A stretch of 64,000 bases of DNA from Ipomoea triloba (lineage: Eukaryota > Streptophyta > Magnoliopsida > Solanales > Convolvulaceae): assembly GCF_003576645.1 (NCBI RefSeq), contig NC_044924.1, positions 1,491,339 to 1,555,338 of the forward strand, given 5' to 3'. Shown piece after piece: positions 51,758 through 62,192 of the stretch; position 1 is the stretch's first letter, and each line of letters begins with the position of its first letter. Under the pieces are notes generated by a model. It did no database searches. It saw nothing but the letters and a program-made list of their open reading frames with translations, and was not told the DNA's origin. A program made the translations under genes and the position numbers.

Positions 51758-52271
51758 TTCCTCGGATTTCAAATAGAATAATGCGGGAGAGAGATTGACG
51801 GAACAAAGCAGAATCTAGAAGCTATATCGATTTTAGGAAATTTCGTGCTTTAAAGGGTTCCTTCTGCGTGTTTGTATCCCCTTATCTATCAGTTTCTTCT
51901 GCAGTGCTTGATGGTGATCTGAGTTGATTAATTTTCTAGAAATTTTAATAATTTTCTCTCTGTATCCAAATTTTTATTTTGAAAAACACTCAAACAGTAC
52001 GCAGTAGTTAGAGGTTAGAACGTGGGACTGAAGAAGTCATTAAAAGATGCCAGCGAAATCAGCAATTCGATAAGGAGCATTTTATTAATACAAGAATAGA
52101 AAAATAAATAATAACAAGAATTCTGTCATTTGATATATGAGTTTTATTTATTAAATGATTTATCAATGTTTACTCACTCACTTTTACTCTCCGATAACAT
52201 ATTACTATCAGTTATTCGTTAATGTATCATCATTATTATAGATCATCACAAATGAACGAATAAAGTTAATT

Positions 52272-53060
52272 GTGGTTATGTCTTAACGTGCGGCCGGTAC
52301 GGTCGAACCATTAATTACGTAAAAAAGCGTCGATAGTGTTAGAAAACACGCAACAAAAAGATGCACCAGTATACCAAAAAACGCATAATTAGGTATGCAT
52401 CATCATAAAACGCACTAGTAGATACGCATAAACGCACATCACAATGTTTGAAAAACGCACTATTAAGTGTGGTTGTGTGGTGAGATATGATGCATTTTTT
52501 TTTTGAATAATGATCAAATAGGTCATCGAACTACACACGAAACTGCAATTAGGCCATCGAACTAAAAATTAATGCAATTGGGTCCCTAAACTACACAAAT
52601 TCATGCAAAATAATCCAAAGTGACTTGTTGACTTGATCTTCCGGTTACTAACTTTAAAAATAATATTGTAAAATAATCTTAAATAAATTAATTAATTAAA
52701 AAAAAAACTAAAAACAGGAACAAGTCAATTGGGTCTTTTTTTAATTTTAAATTTAATTTTAATAAGTATTTTATTTAAAATTATTTTAAAATATTATTTT
52801 TTAAGTTGATAACCGGAAGATCAAGTCAAACAAGTCACTTTGGGTTAATTTGCATGAATTTGTGTAGTTCAGGGACCCAATTGTATTGTTTTTTAGTTCA
52901 ATGTCCTAATTACAGTTTCGTGTGTAGTTCAATGGCATATTTTACCCTTATTCCTTCTTTTTTTTTGTTTGTGTAGTACTTTTTGTGGTACAGTACATTT
53001 TTTTTTTTTTTGTATGTTTCTTAACATTATTGATACATTTTTAAATAACTAATTGTATAA
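52272..53060. mobile_element. Second copy of the TTAACGTG-end element, hosting a foldback insert
   Basis: The left part, GTGGTTATGTCTTAACGTG, and the following GTGTTAGAAAACACGC phrases match the element at 38690. The right part, TTCTTAACATTATTGATACA, is its inner mirror. The right terminus is worn or missing. The foldback at 52505-52950 lies inside. Confidence 0.45.
52505..52950. repeat. Long foldback element (about 446 bp, arms near 170 bp)
   Basis: The left arm (CGAACTACACACGAAACTG; CTTGATCTTCCGGTTA) is mirrored by the right arm (TAACCGGAAGATCAAG; CAGTTTCGTGTGTAGTTC). The arms pair nearly end to end around an AT-rich loop at about 52690-52790. Confidence 0.85.
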
Positions 53061-53224
53061 ATATATATATATATATATTTATATTTATATTGGTGCCTGG
53101 AAGGCTGCAGCTTCCATTTTTTCAACATTTTTTGCAGTGTCGTGACATGAAAGGGTGGGCGGTGACGAGATGTAGATGAAGGTTGTTACTTGTTAGTCCA
53201 TCGAATTGGTTTATTGTTTCTTCT

Positions 53225-53228
<4 letters not shown>

Positions 53229-53290
<62 letters not shown>
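53229..53290. repeat. CT microsatellite
   Basis: About 31 uninterrupted CT units, preceded by TTC repeats. Confidence 0.95.
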
Positions 53291-53291
<1 letters not shown>

Positions 53292-53596
53292 AATGGTTTA
53301 TTGTTTCTTTGTTGTAGTATTCTTATTGAATTATAGGTTGAGTTACGCTAACAAAATGTCAATTTGCTTGATTTGACACTTTCAGTGGATCATTAGATAA
53401 CTAATTTAAAAAATCAACTTGAATTTTCAATTCTTAGAGAGTACGGACAGTAATCGTTATTGGTCTGCACTCTGCAATTATATGATATTTATTGGGCCGG
53501 ACATGTGGTGATTTTTGGGCTATCATTATATGGTATTTATTGGGTCGAACAGATTACACATGTATTGGGTTGGCAGCCTGGCAGGGTGCAAAATGA

Positions 53597-53620
53597 CGCT
53601 AGAAGGAGGGCTTGAACCTC

Positions 53621-53653
<33 letters not shown>

Positions 53654-53670
53654 AACTGAGCTATTCCAGC
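53597..53670 (-). tRNA. trnN-GUU: tRNA-Asn (GTT)
   Basis: On the minus strand the 74-nt sequence folds as a standard cloverleaf. The acceptor arm pairs GCTGGAA with TTCTAGC. The D-arm carries AGCTCAGTTGGTTAGAGC (A box), the anticodon GTT is at 53636-53634, and the T-arm carries GGAGGTTCAAGCCCTCC (B box). There is no intron. A TTTT run follows the 3' end, suiting pol III termination. It is of nuclear type and may be functional. Confidence 0.93.
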
Positions 53671-54430
53671 TTGTTGTTTAATATGGGTTAATAAATATTA
53701 TATAGATTGAAGTAGCATTGTTGAATAATCCCTCCGTTGACTAGGACCAAGGTTCAAAACAGGCAATCATAAAACAATGGGATTGGGGAAGACGCAAACC
53801 AGTTCCGTTTCAAACAATTGCCTCCATGAAGTCAAACTTCAAAGGCCTTCCAAGTTCCAACTTCCAACTGTCATTCTAATGCTGAATATAGTTAGGGTTT
53901 AATTGTCGTTGATCTATTTGATGATGGCATAGGCTTAATCTATCTGCCCAATCTAACTCTCGTATTCAAAATCAATTTGTACCCTTTTGTGCCTAAGACG
54001 TCTAACATAAACTTAAACTCTCAACGTTTGTAATAATAATGAATCTCTTAATATAGTACAATTTATCAACTAGACCAATGTCTTACTCCAGTTGATTTTT
54101 AGTAATTTGGTAATGTAAACTTTGTTTGACCTAACTATATACTAGCACCGATTGCACTCTCATATGGAAAGGGGTGGGTTCAAACCTCAGTTGAGGCGAT
54201 ATTGACTCTTTGTACTTCAATAGATTGAGAAAATAGTTATAAATAGATATTGCATTATAACAGATTCAGTATAATAAGTTATAACTTAGAATACAACTTT
54301 GTATTAAAGATGATGATTGCTTGTGGGAAGTGGAAAATGACAGTGTTCTTAGCAAAGATAATGGTCACTCATCATCATTATATTCATGTATATTGCGCGT
54401 TAAGCCGCCAATTGCTGTTGGGCTTCACAC

Positions 54431-54490
54431 CGGTCAAATTCGCCAATTCCTCAAACGTTGTTGACTTTTATACCAGGTTGTCCCCGCCAT
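54431..54490 (+). promoter_or_regulatory. W-box module upstream of gene A
   Basis: GGTCAAA (inverted W-box) at 54432 is followed by AAACGTTGTTGACTTTT with TTGAC at 54461-54465, then ACCAGGTTGTCCCCGCC. The same block, including the flanking ACxAGGTTG, lies upstream of gene C. W-boxes are WRKY binding sites. Confidence 0.45.
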
Positions 54491-54810
54491 CATTCTACTT
54501 CCGTCTCCTGCGCTCATCCTCATCAACTTCCGCTTCAATTCGATCTGTTTTCTTTATCCATCAGGCCCGACCATAACCACATCATTAATCATTGTATTAT
54601 CCAACTTGGACATCCTTTTAGATTAATTATATCACATAAAATCATTAATATGTGAGAATAAATATCATACTAACCTCAATCCATAATTTTGAACAAATGT
54701 TTATGTATGTGTAGTATATTATTAGATCTTCTAAATTCTGACGAAACTCATAATCATAAAGAAAGTCTAACTATTAAGTTATTAGTGTTGCACCATATAT
54801 CAAACACTTA

Positions 54811-55485
54811 GGGGGCGTTTGGTTCACGGAATGTTAGATTACCTTAGGGATTGTTGGATTACTGGGAATGTTAAATTGCAGGGAATATTAGATTTCTGTG
54901 TTTGGTTAAAACTCGGGGATATAATATAAACTTGTTTGGTTGAGAGTTATCTTTTATGTTATAATGGTTTTTTTTTTAAAACTTTTATACCCTTAATCTA
55001 TTTTCAATTTTTCATGTATGTTAGTAAACTTCAAAATTAAAATAATTAAATAAGCAATGATAAAATATATAAGTAAATAATTTAAAAATAATTAACTAAC
55101 ACACATGCAATAAATAATGTATTTTTTAAATAATGTATTTATGTAGTTGTTTTGTAAATTTTTAAAATTAAAGAAAAATATTTTTAATAGTTTAATTGTA
55201 TTTAATTATTTTTATATTTTAAATTATGTTATAGCATATTGTTTAAAGATTATATTAAACATTATATATTGTTAAAAGGGCATAAAGAGTAAAAATGTAA
55301 GGGAATATCACATAACCTTAGACAAGTAAGGGATTCACATTCCCTCCAAAATAGCTAAAAATCCTATGTGGAGGGTAAATCACATTTCTTGGGAAAATAA
55401 TATAACTTGAACCAAACATTGCAATCCAACATTCCAAAGGACATATTACCTTGGTTATCTTGCATACCTTGAACCAAACACTCCC
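54811..55485. mobile_element. PIF/Harbinger-type MITE upstream of gene A
   Basis: The left end GGGGGCGTTTGGTTCACGGA and right end TGAACCAAACACTCCC are inverted repeats, flanked by TTA (54808-54810 and 55486-55488). About 675 bp, AT-rich inside. The duplicated region upstream of gene B has the uninterrupted site CAAACACTTAATATTAT at 57579-57595. Confidence 0.85.
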
Positions 55486-55666
55486 TTAATATTATCATAA
55501 CTTATCCTAATAGTAATAGGAAAACGTTACACCTTAATCACACCTAACCTTCTTCAAACTTCCGCTATAAATATCACATATCACAAGTTGAGAATTGCAT
55601 GTACTAGCCAGCCAGCAAACTAAGCAGATAATCAACAAAGGAAGATTTGAAAAATTGAAGAAGAAG

Positions 55667-56023
55667 ATGGAAGGATTGATCCCGTATTTGCTCCACGCCA
55701 TGAAGAAGCAAAAGTCGCCTCATAGCCGCCGCCATAGTTTCCGGTGCCTCTCCGACACCTCTAACCGGAGCTACCACTTGCTGATCGGAGCTGATTCCGC
55801 CGAGGGCTCTTCTCACCGGAGAACCTTCTCCGATTTCCAGCCCGATTATTTCTCCGATCACCAGCGCTCTCCCCGCGGCTTGGGCTGTTTTCCCAAGAAT
55901 GTTACCGGAGCTGGCTCCGTTACGTCTCCTGCTGCCTCTAAACACAATAATGGTACTGAAACTGCGGTCACGAGTGGCTATCAAGCTCCGGCCGCCACTG
56001 TCAATGTCAATCACCGGCGATGA
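55667..56023 (+). CDS. Small MEGLIPYLL-family protein, paralogue A, 118 aa
   Basis: Single exon. Start MEGLIPYLLHAMKKQKSPHS, then HSFRCLSDTSNRSYHLLIGA, SSHRRTFSDFQPDYF, and the end ETAVTSGYQAPAATVNVNHR. It is small, basic and Ser/His/Arg-rich, with no signal peptide, membrane segment or enzyme motif. Similar small proteins starting MEGLIP-Y/F exist in other eudicots as unnamed stress-associated families (recollection). A TATA box lies at 55566-55573, about 100 bp upstream. It is nearly identical to B over its C-terminal two thirds. Function unknown. Confidence 0.8.
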   Translation: MEGLIPYLLHAMKKQKSPHSRRHSFRCLSDTSNRSYHLLIGADSAEGSSHRRTFSDFQPDYFSDHQRSPRGLGCFPKNVTGAGSVTSPAASKHNNGTETAVTSGYQAPAATVNVNHRR

Positions 56024-57789
56024 AACTTCCGGCGATATTTCAAAGTGTTGTTTACTTTATTCCTATGAAGTGTAGATATATCATTTAATTTGTAATTTTG
56101 TATGGTCTAATAAATAATATTATATTCTTTGTTTTTTGTTTTTTTTTTTTAAGTCCCCTTCACGCCATGATCATCCACCGTCAAGGCGACAAGCTGTGAC
56201 ATTCGCAACTTACCTTTTGTTAACTGTATAATGATGAAGGCTTGAAGCGTCACGTCTTATCTTTTTACTTTTAATATACTCCGTAGTAATTAAATACTCC
56301 GTATTATGTTTAGGGATATAAATAATGCAAGCTGAGCCAAGCTTTGATCTGATGAATTTTTATTTGTATATTTTCAAGATTTTTAATAATGTAAATTTAT
56401 TTTTTAAAAGAGATGTTTTGATCTCACCAATTATAGTTTAAACTAAACAAATAAAACATATATTCAAACACATTGCGTTAGGTAGTAAAATATTATTCAC
56501 CCACTAGGCCACAAGTTATATTATATATATTCATATTAATTGGATCTTTCATCTCTATACGTATACGAAATAGCATTATTCACAAGGTATTGACGGTTGT
56601 GATTCCTCTTCTCCAAACCGGATGCAGAATAAATAATGTAAATAGCAATAGTGTGACTTTAGTGGAGTAAAAAAAAGAGGCAAATTTATGGTAAATATAT
56701 GAGTAGTATTAGTGAATTATTTTGTGGAATATCGGATAAGCGTGACTTAAAAAAAAAATAGAGGACTCAAAGATCTCGATACCAAAAGTGTGACTGATAG
56801 GGGTCATTTTCTCCATACTGGTATTTTGCGTGCATTAGGTCGGCATATTGACCACCTTCAATTTCGGTTTGGGAAGGCGGATCTGAACCGAACTGGTACG
56901 GTACAGGGGACCTATGGTTTTACCTTGGGAGATGTCCGAAGGTTACACGCTGATCTCCGAGCTGTCGAGCTAGGAGATAGCTGAATGATGGTTAATTAGG
57001 ACCACCACGTGTATGATCTTTTTTCCGCCCATAGTCGGTCATGTGCATGTCCGACACATGCTCCCCATGCCGACAGGGCAGGGCTTGTCTTTTTCTCTAC
57101 CTATAAATACCGCATTTATGGAGGATAGATAGACTTTTGGACGGTGAGAGAAAGACAACCAATTAACCGGACCGGGTCATCTAAACATCGTTGTACTCTA
57201 TCGTGAATAATAATATTATTTCTGTTTCGTACACATCCTCCACTTTTATTCATATCATTTTTTGCGCCGTCCGTGGGACCAAGTGTGAAAAGCCGAGTTC
57301 GGTACGTGAAGGTCCGCACCTATGTATCCTTATATGGATTTCCTAAATGAACAGAAGGCTGAGGAGAGGCAAAATCTCCAATCCTGCTGTCTTAGTTCCT
57401 AATATGGCTGGGGTGCCGCCCTTGGACTCGATCAATGTCATTCAGCAGGAGGTCCCGTTTAAGATTCCCGCTGGCATGTTGGGCCCGTTCTGTTATCATT
57501 AAATATTCTAAACTCTAACCAGACTCCTAATTATAAAGGAAGTCTAACTATTAAATTATTAGTGTTGCATTGCATATCAAACACTTAATATTATTATAAC
57601 CAGATTCCTTATAATAATAGGAATAGGAAAACGCTACGCCTTAATCACACCTAACCTTCTTCAAACTTCCGCTATAAATATTACATATCACAAGTTGAGA
57701 ATTGCATGTACTAGCCAGCCAGCCAGCAAACTAAGCACCTTAGCAGATAATCAACAAAGGATTGAAAGGAAGATTTGAAGAAGAATAAG
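56024..57789. other. Spacer between paralogues A and B
   Basis: The A 3' region matches the B 3' region up to a T-run near 56150. The LTR remnant lies at 56789-57494. From about 57497 to B the sequence is the duplicated upstream region of A without its MITE, with a TATA box at 57673-57680. Confidence 0.6.
56789..57494 (+). mobile_element. Truncated Gypsy-type LTR retroelement (5' LTR plus gag start)
   Basis: The LTR starts TGTGACTGATAGGGGTCATT, has a TATAAATA box near 57101 and ends near TTCATATCA at about 57256. The leader TTTTGCGCCGTCCGTGGGAC follows, typical of plant Gypsy elements. A truncated gag-like frame (MNRRLRRGKISNPAVLVPN, 57347 to about 57490) breaks off after AGMLGPF, where duplicated DNA of paralogue B begins. 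No 3' LTR is present. Confidence 0.7.
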
Positions 57790-58110
57790 ATGGAAGGATT
57801 GATCCCGTATTTGCTCCACGCCATGAAGAAGCAAAAGCAGCCTCATAACCGGAGCTACCACTTGTTGATCGGAGCTGATGATTCCGCCGACGGCTCTTCT
57901 CACCGGAGAACCTTCTCCGATTTCCAGCCCGATTATTTCTCCGATCACCAGCGCTCTCCCCGCGGCTTGGGCTGTTTTTCCAAGAATGTTGCCGGAACTG
58001 GTTCCGTTATGTCTCCTGCTGCCTCTAAACACAATAATGGTACTGAAACTGCGGTCACGAGTGGCTATCAAGCTTCGCCCGCCACTGTCAATGTCAATCA
58101 CCGGCGATGA
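57790..58110 (+). CDS. Small MEGLIPYLL-family protein, paralogue B, 106 aa
   Basis: Single exon, start MEGLIPYLLHAMKKQKQPHN, end ASPATVNVNHRR. It lacks the RRHSFRCLSDTS block found in A (and, as HSFRCLSDAS, in C), an in-frame deletion right after the N-terminal helix. The rest differs from A by few residues. The duplicated upstream region reaches only to about 57497, so the more distal promoter of A is absent. Function unknown. Confidence 0.8.
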   Translation: MEGLIPYLLHAMKKQKQPHNRSYHLLIGADDSADGSSHRRTFSDFQPDYFSDHQRSPRGLGCFSKNVAGTGSVMSPAASKHNNGTETAVTSGYQASPATVNVNHRR

Positions 58111-60298
58111 AACTTCCGGCCATATTCCAAAAGTGTTGTTTATTTTATTCCTATGAACTGTAGATATACTCCGTATTATTTAATTTGTATGGTGGAATAT
58201 AATAATATTATGTTCTCTGTTTTTTATTTTTTATTTTTTTTAATTTATAACTCGATGGTGTTAGATCAATAGGATGTTAGAAATAATCAATAAATTCATG
58301 GCATTCTTAGGCAATGAATATTACTTTAATTTTTAATCTTAAGTAGTACGTATACATGTTCTGATGTAACATTATTACTTATTAGTCAATTTGCCATCGT
58401 AATAAATTAAACATACCAAATGTCTGGTATATTGACAGTGGACACCACCAAAATTCAAAGCAGGATTAGTGAAAATGCAATCCGCTTACGTCTCCGACAA
58501 TTAACGAAAGATTCTACTTAGTGGATTACTTAATAACGAAATCGAGCATCCAATTCAATATAATATTCAAACGTCAACTAACCTTCATGCGGCACCCAGC
58601 TGTCTCACACATTAAACTCGTGTTAATTGTAAAACAACAACCAACATTAATAATAATAAATCTCACACACCAGTAATTCATAAATACTAATAAATTCATG
58701 TACGCTTATTTATCTTGTTTTTTGTTTTTTTTTTTGTTTTTATAAATATAAATAGGAATTTAGATATATAAAAATTTGTACTAAATTTTTTAACTTTTGT
58801 AAGAGCAAATTGCATTGTAATGGGAGGTCGTAGTAACACAAAATGGAAGAGATGTAGATGAGAGTCCATTGTATATATAATGCAGTTGGCGAGCATGATA
58901 AGAAAAAAAAATAGTTTATATAATTGGCTCATAAGCATGGTAGCTTCGTTTGTGGTTAAATAAATGCTAACACATAAGATAATATAACACCAACCTCACA
59001 ACCATTAAATAATATTGAGTATGCAAGATGCAATATGAGATTGAGAATTTGAAGACTTATATGCATGCCTCTTATGCAACAAAGATTCGATGCTCTTGCC
59101 TCTTGAGGATGAGACAATTAATACTTTGATATTGATTTTTTTTTAATTATTATATTGTTGTTCAAACATAAATTTGGTATTAATTAATTAAGTACAACAT
59201 TCAATTTTTTTAACAATAACGTAGTGTTACTTTTATCTTACAAAATATATTGTATTTTAATTTTAATAGTGTTTTTGTTTATAAATATAATTGCATATTA
59301 ATATTTTAAGTACAAACATTAGAGTTTTAATAAAATAAGAATAAAAAGTAGCCATCCCAACTCACCATGCATCCACGTAAGTAGGCAACAATAATAAATG
59401 GATGGTAACTTGTTATCGGGTGAAATTGTGTATTTGGGGTGTTGAGTGGCCTAATTACATTGTTTATTATTTAGTAGTCTAATTGCACTTTCAAATTAGG
59501 TTCAGTGACTAATTTATACATTATTCATTTATATGTATGAATGTATATCAATGCTTTAATATTAATAAAAAAAATAAACATACAAATATACACACATGTA
59601 TATTTGATTATATAAACATATATTTATTTTATATATTTTGTTGTTGTTATTATTATTATTATATTATAAAAATTAGTTAAACCACCCCTTAGGATAAAGA
59701 AAATAAAGCGGTCAAAAACTCACGGCATTCACGATATATATGATATGTTGTTTCTGACTTTAAACGTTGTTGACTTTTGTATTAGTGTCCAAGTATTTAC
59801 AATTTAATTACCTTGCAGTTTGCACAGTAGACTTTTCCTATAATTTTATTAGGGTAAAGATAACAAAGCGGTCAAAAACTCACGGCATGCATACACATAT
59901 GAATTATGATACGATGTTTCTGACTTTAAACGTGGTTGACTTTTGTACAAGGTTGCCAAGGCCACTTGCCAACTTGCCTCTACAGAATATTCATAGTCAT
60001 CAACATGTGTATTCATGACTTTTGGGTCATTCAGGTTCATCCAGCCCATAAACATCTTTTTTATCATATGCACCTGCTCTTGAATGTTCCGCCAACCTTC
60101 TACCTTATCCTTAATTTCCCCTATAAATATATATGTCCCCGTTGAGTAAATACCACATTACATATCAACATTCAACAAGCTAAAGTTCAAATACAATACC
60201 TGTTTATCCAGGGACAGAGCCATAAATTTCTTCCAGTGCGACGAAGAACGCAATTGAGCCAGAAATTTTTTTCAGTGAACGAAGTGAAGACAGAAGAA
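58111..60298. other. Spacer between paralogues B and C
   Basis: AT-rich, no other gene. The right part holds a 160-bp tandem duplication with W-boxes (59700-59950) and a TATA box at 60122-60129. Confidence 0.55.
59700..59950 (+). promoter_or_regulatory. Tandemly duplicated W-box module upstream of gene C
   Basis: AGCGGTCAAAAACTCACGGC begins at 59707 and again at 59867 (period 160). Each copy is followed by TTTCTGACTTTAAACGT and then TTGACTTTTGTA (TTGAC at 59770-59774 and 59936-59940). Each unit thus pairs an inverted and a direct W-box. The second unit also shares ACxAGGTTG with the gene A module. Confidence 0.5.
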
Positions 60299-60628
60299 AT
60301 GGAAGGATTGATCCCATATCTTCTCCACGCCATCAAGAAGCAAAGGCCAAATCACCATAGCTTCCGGTGCCTCTCCGACGCCTCTAACCGGAGCTACCAC
60401 TTGCTCATCGGAGCTGACTCCGCCGCCGCCGACGGCTCTTCTCATCACGGGAGAAGGCTGCAGCCTCCGGCCGCTCTCGACCATTTCTCCGATCAACGCT
60501 CTCCCCGTGTGAACTATCTTGCCAACGGTGGTGGTTCGATGATGTCTCCCGTCGCTTCTAAAACTGCCGTTACTAGTGGATATCAAGCTTCGTTTTCAAT
60601 GGCCGGCACCGTCACTCACCGGCGATGA
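60299..60628 (+). CDS. Small MEGLIPYLL-family protein, paralogue C, 109 aa
   Basis: Single exon, start MEGLIPYLLHAIKKQRPNHH, then HSFRCLSDASNRSYHLLIGA, ADGSSHHGRRLQPP, and end VTSGYQASFSMAGTVTHRR. It is the most diverged of the three, yet the N-terminal block, the SNRSYHLLIGAD block and the AVTSGYQA end are kept, so selection has probably acted on those parts. TATA box at 60122-60129. Function unknown. Confidence 0.8.
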   Translation: MEGLIPYLLHAIKKQRPNHHSFRCLSDASNRSYHLLIGADSAAADGSSHHGRRLQPPAALDHFSDQRSPRVNYLANGGGSMMSPVASKTAVTSGYQASFSMAGTVTHRR

Positions 60629-62192
60629 AAATCCGGCCGGCAATATTCATTAACGTTCTAAAGCTTATTAATGTTCCTTTATTTGTTTTAAGTGTAGATA
60701 CACAGTACATGTTTCTTTCAATTATAAGTTGTAATGTGATTTGCTTTGTAATTGTACTATATTTTTTTCATATTTTGTTAATCTCTTTCATCATGTTCAG
60801 CCCAAGATCTACCAAAACTTTGATTGAATTACACAATTTTAGATAGTTTAATAATTCAATTGTATTGTGTAGGGAATAACTATGGTGATATATAAGTGTT
60901 CCATTGTTTAATTTGTACTAAGTTTATTATTATTATTTATTTTTAATACAAGACTCCGGTTTCTAACCAATCATACAAATGCTATTGAAATGTTTTTGGA
61001 TCTTGAAATAAAAAGCTGAGAAGTATGAACAATCATTATTGTGTGGACTACGATCCACACAACTTTGTAAATTATAGTCCAAAAACACATACATAAAATA
61101 CATCATTCTAACTCATAAAAAACCTTATTATAACATATAAAGTAGATTATTATAACTCATCAAATATATTATATTACCCTATAAATTTCATTATTCTAAC
61201 AAATATAAAAATATACTATTCTAACACATAAAATACATGATCTTACCCCAAAATATTTATTATTCTAACATGCACATAGAGTAATGATTTTTTTTAATAT
61301 CAAAACAACGTCAGTTTGGTCTGTTATCTACACAACTCTGTAAATTACGATCCAAATAATAATTTGCCAAGTATAATGATTGTTTTGAATACTACTAACT
61401 CTATTACAATGCAGTATCTGTTCATAACTACTTTCTCAACATAACATATTAAAGTGCCTCCACTGAGAGGAAAAGGTTTGATGCCACTGGACCACAAGGT
61501 CCTTGGCATGTTATTTCTACTCTATCCTTTAATATATTAAAGAGTTTTTTACATTTTTGTCAAGTGCATCACATCGCTCTGGAATAATTAAAAATAAATA
61601 CAATCAGAGGTTGAGTTATCACTCCATGAATCCAAGATGTTATTTTACGTTAGAACATCCACACCAAAAGATATTATTTGATTATTGTCAGTCGTCTAAG
61701 AATGATTCATGATTTTGAAACTGATGTGAGTGTTTGTTTTTTCATGTTTTCATACTCCAGCAAAACACAAAATCATGTCAAAAAGAAAATAGATGAGAAG
61801 CAGCGGTGCGCACCTCGCGAATGGCGCACACTGTCGCCTGCGGGGACGTGTTAGAGTGTCTGACATTTAACTTTACTATTATATATTTATTATTTCAATT
61901 GTTAGATTTTTTTGTTTTTGTTTTCTTTTAATCCCTTCCCCATTTCCTCTTTCATAATCACACTTAAAAAAAACTCTTAAAAAAGTGGAAAAAAAAAAGC
62001 TCCACATGCTCTTACAAATTTGACAGGTAGTAATTATCACGCTGTCATTCATGAATTGAACCATGATTTGAACTTTAATTTTCGAAATTACCCGACGTTT
62101 GGTTCCAAAACGATCCAATTTGGCGCTCCATGTATTTCCATCACTGCAGCGAGAAAATGCGTTGATTTTCTCAGCCCTCAAAGAGAGCAAAA
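60629..62192. other. Intergenic, upstream of POT1
   Basis: It holds the third MULE-like MITE (61030-61368), a GC-rich patch with GTGCGCACCTCGCGAATGG near 61806-61850, and the POT1 promoter and leader. No other gene seen. Confidence 0.55.
61030..61368. mobile_element. MULE-like MITE, copy 3
   Basis: It starts CAATCATTAT and ends AATAATTTGCC. The 9-bp flanks AAGTATGAA (61021-61029) and AAGTATAAT (61369-61377) match at seven positions. An imperfect palindrome GTGTGGACTACGATCCACAC at 61041-61060 corresponds to the terminal hairpin of copy 1. About 339 bp. Confidence 0.65.

Larger units (their letters stand above)
51758..53596. other. VSR upstream region and intergenic repeats
   Basis: VSR promoter and 5' UTR, then the TIR element and foldback element (52272-53060) and a CT microsatellite (53229-53290). 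No gene seen. Confidence 0.55.
53671..55666. other. Upstream region of small-protein gene A
   Basis: It contains a W-box module near 54431-54470, the TTA-type MITE (54811-55485) and a TATA box at 55566-55573. No other gene recognised; the 108-codon frame at 54250-54576 looks random. Confidence 0.55.
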
